A stretch of 64,000 nt of DNA, taken from positions 372,001 to 436,000 of the forward strand of contig NZ_JARVRW010000002.1 in NCBI RefSeq assembly GCF_030209475.1, in the 5' to 3' direction. This DNA is from Microbacterium sp. lyk4-40-TSB-66. GTDB taxonomy: Bacteria > Actinomycetota > Actinomycetes > Actinomycetales > Microbacteriaceae. This document shows, piece after piece, positions 60,766 to 64,000 of this stretch. Under the pieces are notes generated by a model. It worked only from the letters and a program-made list of their open reading frames with translations, searched no databases and had not been told where the DNA came from. The translations under genes and the position numbers were made by a program. Every line of letters begins with the position of its first letter. Within the stretch, counting starts at the first letter, position 1.

Positions 60766-61437
60766 ATGCCCTCCCCCACGATCGTCGTTCGCGCCCTCAC
60801 CGTCGATTTCGGCGGGACGCTCGCCCTCGACCGGGTCGACCTCGACATCGCCGCGGGGTCGCTCACGGTGATCGTCGGGCCCAATGGGGCGGGCAAGTCG
60901 ACCCTGCTCGAGGTGCTCGCCGGCGTGCGAGAGCCGTCAGCCGGATCCGTCGACGTCGGTACGCACTCGCGCGCCTTCGTACCCCAGCGCGCCGCCGTCT
61001 CGGAACACCTGCCGTTGACCGTGCGCGATGTCGTGTCGGTGGGCGCCTGGGGACGCGCAGGACCGCTCCGCCGCCTCGACGCGTCCGACCGTGCCGCAAT
61101 CGACTCGGCGATGGAGCGGCTCGATATCGCCGCCCTGGCGCGACTCCCGTTCGCCTCCCTGTCGGGGGGTCAGCGTCAACGCGCCCTGCTCGCGCAGGGA
61201 CTCACCCGGAGGGCCGGCATCCTGCTGCTCGACGAACCCACCACCGGGCTGGACGCCGCGAGCGCGGAGCGCAACCGCGCCGCGATCGCCCAGGAACGCA
61301 CGCGGGGCGCCACTGTCGTGTGCGTGAGCCATGACGACCGACTGATCTCCGACGCCGGACACGTGGTGCAGCTCGACGCGGGACGCGTGCGCGCCGCTCT
61401 CGACGAGGTCAGAGCCGCGCGCGAACCCGCTCGGTGA
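60766..61437 (+). CDS. aztA: zinc ABC transporter ATP-binding protein
   Basis: 223 residues: Walker A 'GPNGAGKST', signature 'LSGGQRQR', Walker B 'ILLLDEPTTGLD' and 'VVCVSHD' switch histidine. Metal-type ABC ATPase. The -10 TATGAT lies over the upstream ATGATG, so ATG 60766 starts a leaderless mRNA. The 3' end overlaps the convergent MarR gene by 29 bases. It completes the transporter but is transcribed away from the other azt genes. Confidence 0.92.
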   Translation: MPSPTIVVRALTVDFGGTLALDRVDLDIAAGSLTVIVGPNGAGKSTLLEVLAGVREPSAGSVDVGTHSRAFVPQRAAVSEHLPLTVRDVVSVGAWGRAGPLRRLDASDRAAIDSAMERLDIAALARLPFASLSGGQRQRALLAQGLTRRAGILLLDEPTTGLDAASAERNRAAIAQERTRGATVVCVSHDDRLISDAGHVVQLDAGRVRAALDEVRAAREPAR

Positions 61438-61843
61438 TGCGCGTCAAGACCTCGGCGGCGGCGAGGGCGACCTCGGCGGACTCCGCGCGTACGGCCGACT
61501 CCACCTCGCGCGGGAAGCGGCGCAGAGCGGCCCACGGTTCGCTGTTGAGATCGACCTCGAGGTGGATGTGGTTCACGCGACGATCGTCGGCGTCGAGCTC
61601 GCGCCGCAGCAGTCCTCGGCCGATGAGGCGGTCGACGAGGGTCGTCACGCCGGCGGCGGTGACCCCGAGGTGACCGCGCAGATCAGAGGGACGGATGCCG
61701 GGCTCATCGGCGATGCAGGTCATCGCCGCCGCTTCGAGCTCACTGACGGAGAGGTTGCGGCGAGCAAGGGCGACCGCCTCGTCACGGGCGGTGACGTAGT
61801 CGTCGAGTGCGGTTGTCAACGATGAGGAGAGCGACAACGTCAT
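61409..61843 (-). CDS. MarR-family transcriptional regulator
   Basis: 144 residues. 'AVALARRNLSVSELEAAAMTCIADEPGIRPSDLRGHLGVTAAGVTTLVDRLIGRGLLRRELDADDRRVNHIHL' has the MarR recognition helix and wing. ATG 61843 gives the standard length. Divergent from the DUF7882-type gene across a 141-base AT-rich region, so it probably regulates that gene and itself. Its 3' end overlaps aztA. Confidence 0.9.
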   Translation of the reverse strand: MTLSLSSSLTTALDDYVTARDEAVALARRNLSVSELEAAAMTCIADEPGIRPSDLRGHLGVTAAGVTTLVDRLIGRGLLRRELDADDRRVNHIHLEVDLNSEPWAALRRFPREVESAVRAESAEVALAAAEVLTRITERVRARL

Positions 61844-61884
61844 CCACCTCCTCAGCGCGATCCGGCCGACCGCTACCCCCACCA

Positions 61885-61960
61885 TAGTGAAGAAACTGAA
61901 TATTTCATGAAAATAATTAAGTTTGTGAAATACGTGCTAGTTTAGTTTTCAGCCGTCACC
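61885..61960. promoter_or_regulatory. AT-rich divergent promoter/operator
   Basis: The most AT-rich stretch of the window: CTGAATATTTCATGAAAATA and AATTAAGTTTGTGAAATACG, containing the palindrome TTTCATGAAA (61903-61912). It holds promoter elements for the MarR gene and the DUF7882-type gene and likely MarR operators. A GAAGGAG ribosome site follows before ATG 61985. Confidence 0.65.
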
Positions 61961-61984
61961 CCATTACGACCGAAGGAGATCACC

Positions 61985-62353
61985 ATGGCCACTCTGTTCT
62001 ACGGATCCGACGTAGCGCCCATCTCGCTTCCGGATCGCCTGATGGGATACATCAAGGTGATCGCATCGACGAAGCTGCGACGCGGTGAATCCTTCACGTT
62101 CACGTGGACGGGTACCGCGGATGAGCCCGGACGCTCCACCATCTGGCTGCAGCCGTCGATCCCGCTCCGTTTCGTCTTCGCATCCCCCGAGCCGGAGCAG
62201 CTCGTCGGCGACTACCTGCGCGCCCTGGCCGATCAGGCCAACGCCGCGTCGGGTCTCGTCGTCGACGTGCGCACGTGGGAGAGCGCCGAAGAGGCGTCTC
62301 ACGCACCGGCCCACGCCGCTCGCACCGCCGGACGCCCCGTCCGCGCCGCCTGA
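61985..62353 (+). CDS. DUF7882-type small protein
   Basis: 122 residues: 'ATLFYGSDVAPISLPDRLMGYIKVIASTKLRRGESFTFTW' and 'GRSTIWLQPSIPLRFVFASPEPEQL' match a Microbacteriaceae family (DUF7882) often mislabelled 'ATP-dependent DNA ligase'. It has no ligase motifs. Strong ribosome site (CGAAGGAG). Its MarR neighbour suggests regulation by a small molecule or pH. Function unknown. Confidence 0.82.
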   Translation: MATLFYGSDVAPISLPDRLMGYIKVIASTKLRRGESFTFTWTGTADEPGRSTIWLQPSIPLRFVFASPEPEQLVGDYLRALADQANAASGLVVDVRTWESAEEASHAPAHAARTAGRPVRAA

Positions 62354-62451
62354 GCCGAATCCGGCACGCGTACGGCCCGGCAGGCCCGGTCGTCGCAGCG
62401 CGGGCTGATTCCCACCTCTGCCGCTCCTCCACCCGCAATAATGTGGGTGAC

Positions 62452-62466
62452 GCGTGATATTCACGC
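62452..62466. promoter_or_regulatory. palindrome GCGTGA-TAT-TCACGC
   Basis: A 15-base perfect dyad 19 bases upstream of GTG 62486, preceded at about 62430 by a second inverted repeat (CACCC...GGGTG) around AATAAT. Likely an operator and promoter of the small gene that follows. Confidence 0.55.
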
Positions 62467-62485
62467 GCATGGATCGGAGTGAGCC

Positions 62486-62833
62486 GTGCCGGTACGACGC
62501 CTTCTGAACAAGGATCTGCTCGAGGACTGGTTGGCCCAGTTCCGTGGGCTCGGCTACCTGACCGGCAGCGAGATCCGTCTGTTGGAGCAGGAGGACGAGA
62601 CCGACCCCGACTCCGGCCTGATCGTCGTCGACCTCAGCGGTGCGAAGACCGTCACCTACCTGCAGCCGATCGCCGACGGAGACGGTGCGTGGAAGGCGAC
62701 GATGGAAGCGCGCGACGCCACCATCGAGCTCGACGCCGTCGAACTAGTCAACCTCGGGAACGAGGTCGTCGTGCTCGGCGCACTGGTGTCGTTCCTCGAG
62801 GTGAGGTCGAAGGCACTGCTCGCGGGCGGCTGA
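62486..62833 (+). CDS. hypothetical protein
   Basis: 115 residues from GTG 62486: 'KDLLEDWLAQFRGLGYLTGSEIRLLEQEDETDPDSGLIVVDLSGAKTVTYLQPIADGDGAWKATMEARDATIELD'. Beta-rich, no signal peptide, no known domain. A GGAG ribosome site precedes it and an intrinsic terminator follows, so it is a real monocistronic gene. Function unknown. Confidence 0.82.
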   Translation: MPVRRLLNKDLLEDWLAQFRGLGYLTGSEIRLLEQEDETDPDSGLIVVDLSGAKTVTYLQPIADGDGAWKATMEARDATIELDAVELVNLGNEVVVLGALVSFLEVRSKALLAGG

Positions 62834-62855
62834 CGAGTCACGGTCGCACGCTGAG

Positions 62856-62881
62856 GGCACCCCGAAACGGGTGCCTTTCTT
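62856..62881 (+). terminator. intrinsic terminator
   Basis: Stem GGCACCC / GGGTGCC with a 6-base loop CGAAAC followed by TTTCTT, 23 bases after the stop of the gene at 62486. Confidence 0.85.
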
Positions 62882-63084
62882 CATGTGACCCCGGCGACGG
62901 TCGATCCTCTCGCGGCAGTCGGATCCGTGGACCCGAGACGACGCGGCCCGGACAGTACCAAAGGGCAATGTGCGAGTGCGTTCGATCCTGTTCGATACGG
63001 CTCGCTTCGCTTCCTCGCACCGCCGCCGTGTGGTCTGCTACCGACGACCCCCGAGTGGGCTTCCTTCAACGACGAGGATCTCCA

Positions 63085-64000
63085 ATGACGAAAGCGTCAT
63101 CAGCCCGGTCTGTGTGTGCCCTGGCAGTAGCTGCGGCGGTGGTGACGGGATCGCTCATCGCGCCCGTCACCGGTGCGGCCGCGGCGGGCGCCGACCCGGT
63201 TTCCGTCACCGTCGACGGCGCAGATGTCGCCGCGGCGGCACAGAACCGCAACGGCCTCACCTTCAAGGGCTTCGGTGTCCTGACCGCGAACTCGACGAGT
63301 GCACTGCTGCTCGATTACAAAGCGCAGCACCCGGAGAAGTACTGGGAGATGATCGAGACGCTGTTCGGCGGAGATCACCCCATCATGAACACGGTGAAGA
63401 TCGAGATGGGCAACGACAGGAACACCTCGACGGGCCCGAACCCCGCGACGATGCGCTCCCGGGACGAATACCCCAACATCCTCCGCGAGCCGGGGTTCCA
63501 GCTGGCGGCGGACGCCAAGCTGGTCGCGCACGGCGACGTGCACGTCAGCATCCTCCGCTGGCAGCGCCCGACCTGGGTGACGAACCACCAGGACCAATAC
63601 ATCTGGTTCAAGAACACCGTCCTCACCGCGTACCGCGAACTCGGGGTCATGGTCGACTCCATCAACCCGGACACGAACGAGACCACCAGCCCGGAGATCC
63701 AGCTGTACAAGGATTTCTCGTCGTGGCTGCGCAACGACACCACCGGGTATCAGGGCGCGAGCTCCACCGACCCCAACAACGGCTTCGCCTCGGAGGAGGA
63801 ACGTCGGCTCTACACCGCCATCGAGACCATCGCCGCGGACACCGTCGGGACACCTCCCGTGTCCTTCGGCAACGCGATGACCGCGCCGGCCGATGCCTCC
63901 CTCCGAGACGCTGTGGACGTCGTCGGCTTCCATTACTCCAGTGCCGACGACAGCGCCGGCAACATGAAGAAGGTCGCTGAGCAGCTCGACAAGGAAGTCT
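63085..64000 (+). CDS. secreted GH59-like (galactocerebrosidase-type) glycoside hydrolase, N-terminal part
   Basis: Open to the window end, 305 codons visible. Residues 1-35 form a signal peptide ('CALAVAAAVVTGSLIAPVTGAAAAGADP'). The domain opens 'NGLTFKGFGVLTANSTSALLLDYKAQHPEKYWEMIETLFG', then 'MNTVKIEMGNDRNTSTGPNPATM', the pattern of GH59/GH30 clan GH-A enzymes. A candidate acid/base Glu sits in 'INPDTNET'. The C-terminal half, including the nucleophile, is beyond the window. Probably secreted to cleave beta-galactosides or related glycans; substrate unknown. No clear ribosome site; an AACGACGAGGAT stretch precedes the ATG. Confidence 0.78.
   Translation, partial: MTKASSARSVCALAVAAAVVTGSLIAPVTGAAAAGADPVSVTVDGADVAAAAQNRNGLTFKGFGVLTANSTSALLLDYKAQHPEKYWEMIETLFGGDHPIMNTVKIEMGNDRNTSTGPNPATMRSRDEYPNILREPGFQLAADAKLVAHGDVHVSILRWQRPTWVTNHQDQYIWFKNTVLTAYRELGVMVDSINPDTNETTSPEIQLYKDFSSWLRNDTTGYQGASSTDPNNGFASEEERRLYTAIETIAADTVGTPPVSFGNAMTAPADASLRDAVDVVGFHYSSADDSAGNMKKVAEQLDKEV

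Noticed and set aside
57616..61437. A 1,273-codon plus-strand frame through the azt cluster
   Set aside because: Only its last 224 codons (aztA) are genuine; the rest is the antisense of minus-strand azt genes.
61985..62353. ATP-dependent DNA ligase label for the 122-residue protein
   Set aside because: It has none of the ligase nucleotidyltransferase motifs and is far too short; the label is a common mis-annotation of this family.

Overview
The window reads as chromosomal DNA of a high-GC Gram-positive actinobacterium, most likely family Microbacteriaceae and probably Microbacterium (inference). The signs are very high GC, frequent GTG starts, the tRNA-Trp/secE/nusG order, a DUF7882-type small protein, an actinobacterial Zur-controlled azt zinc cluster, and the very frequent heptamer GGATGCC/GGCATCC. 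No transposase, prophage, rRNA or CRISPR array was seen. The gene content is mainly metabolic and housekeeping, and intact on inspection except for one gene remnant and genes cut by the two window edges.

Layout. 0-9 kb: end of a DHA2 multidrug exporter with its MarR regulator, a zinc-type alcohol dehydrogenase/quinone reductase, a divergent lysG/lysE (argP/argO) pair, acylphosphatase, a nitronate monooxygenase-like enzyme, and a polar amino-acid ABC transporter. 9-14.5 kb: the tRNA-Trp/secE/nusG/rplK/rplA translation cluster, split between nusG and rplK by 2.7 kb that holds a divergently oriented AbiEi/DUF559 gene and five 67-bp palindromes. 14.7-23 kb: a putrescine/GABA catabolism cluster (aldehyde dehydrogenase, APC permease, universal stress protein, amine oxidase, GABA transaminase) with a divergent PucR regulator. 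23-31 kb: a second AbiEi/DUF559 gene between two 86-bp palindromes, a CLC protein, an aminotransferase, a decayed third DUF559 locus, murB with two MaoC dehydratases, a TauE/SafE permease with a possible attenuator, and an F420-type NADP oxidoreductase. 31-44.8 kb: metB-cbs transsulfuration genes, an ECF sigma/Asp23 envelope-stress module, assorted oxidoreductases, a TetR/thioesterase pair, a second sigma-factor module, an aldo/keto reductase and small hypotheticals. 44.8-56 kb: tRNA-Met and tRNA-Thr, a membrane-anchored M23 peptidase, an inositol-phosphatase family enzyme, a phytoene-desaturase-like flavoprotein, a MocR/PNPOx pair, and putA with a LysR regulator. 56-64 kb: a Zur-box-controlled azt zinc uptake cluster with two AztD-like lipoproteins, a MarR/DUF7882 pair, and the start of a secreted GH59-like glycoside hydrolase that runs off the window.

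The most notable structural signal is that all three AbiEi/DUF559 loci (10.7-12.6 kb, 23.1-24.2 kb, 26.9-27.1 kb) sit beside or between palindromes of a fixed length specific to that locus (67, 86 and 74 bp). A solitary 67-bp copy lies at 31.0 kb. This resembles the logic of REP/RAYT or other hairpin-associated elements, but with a restriction-endonuclease-fold protein rather than a transposase. The function is inferred only.
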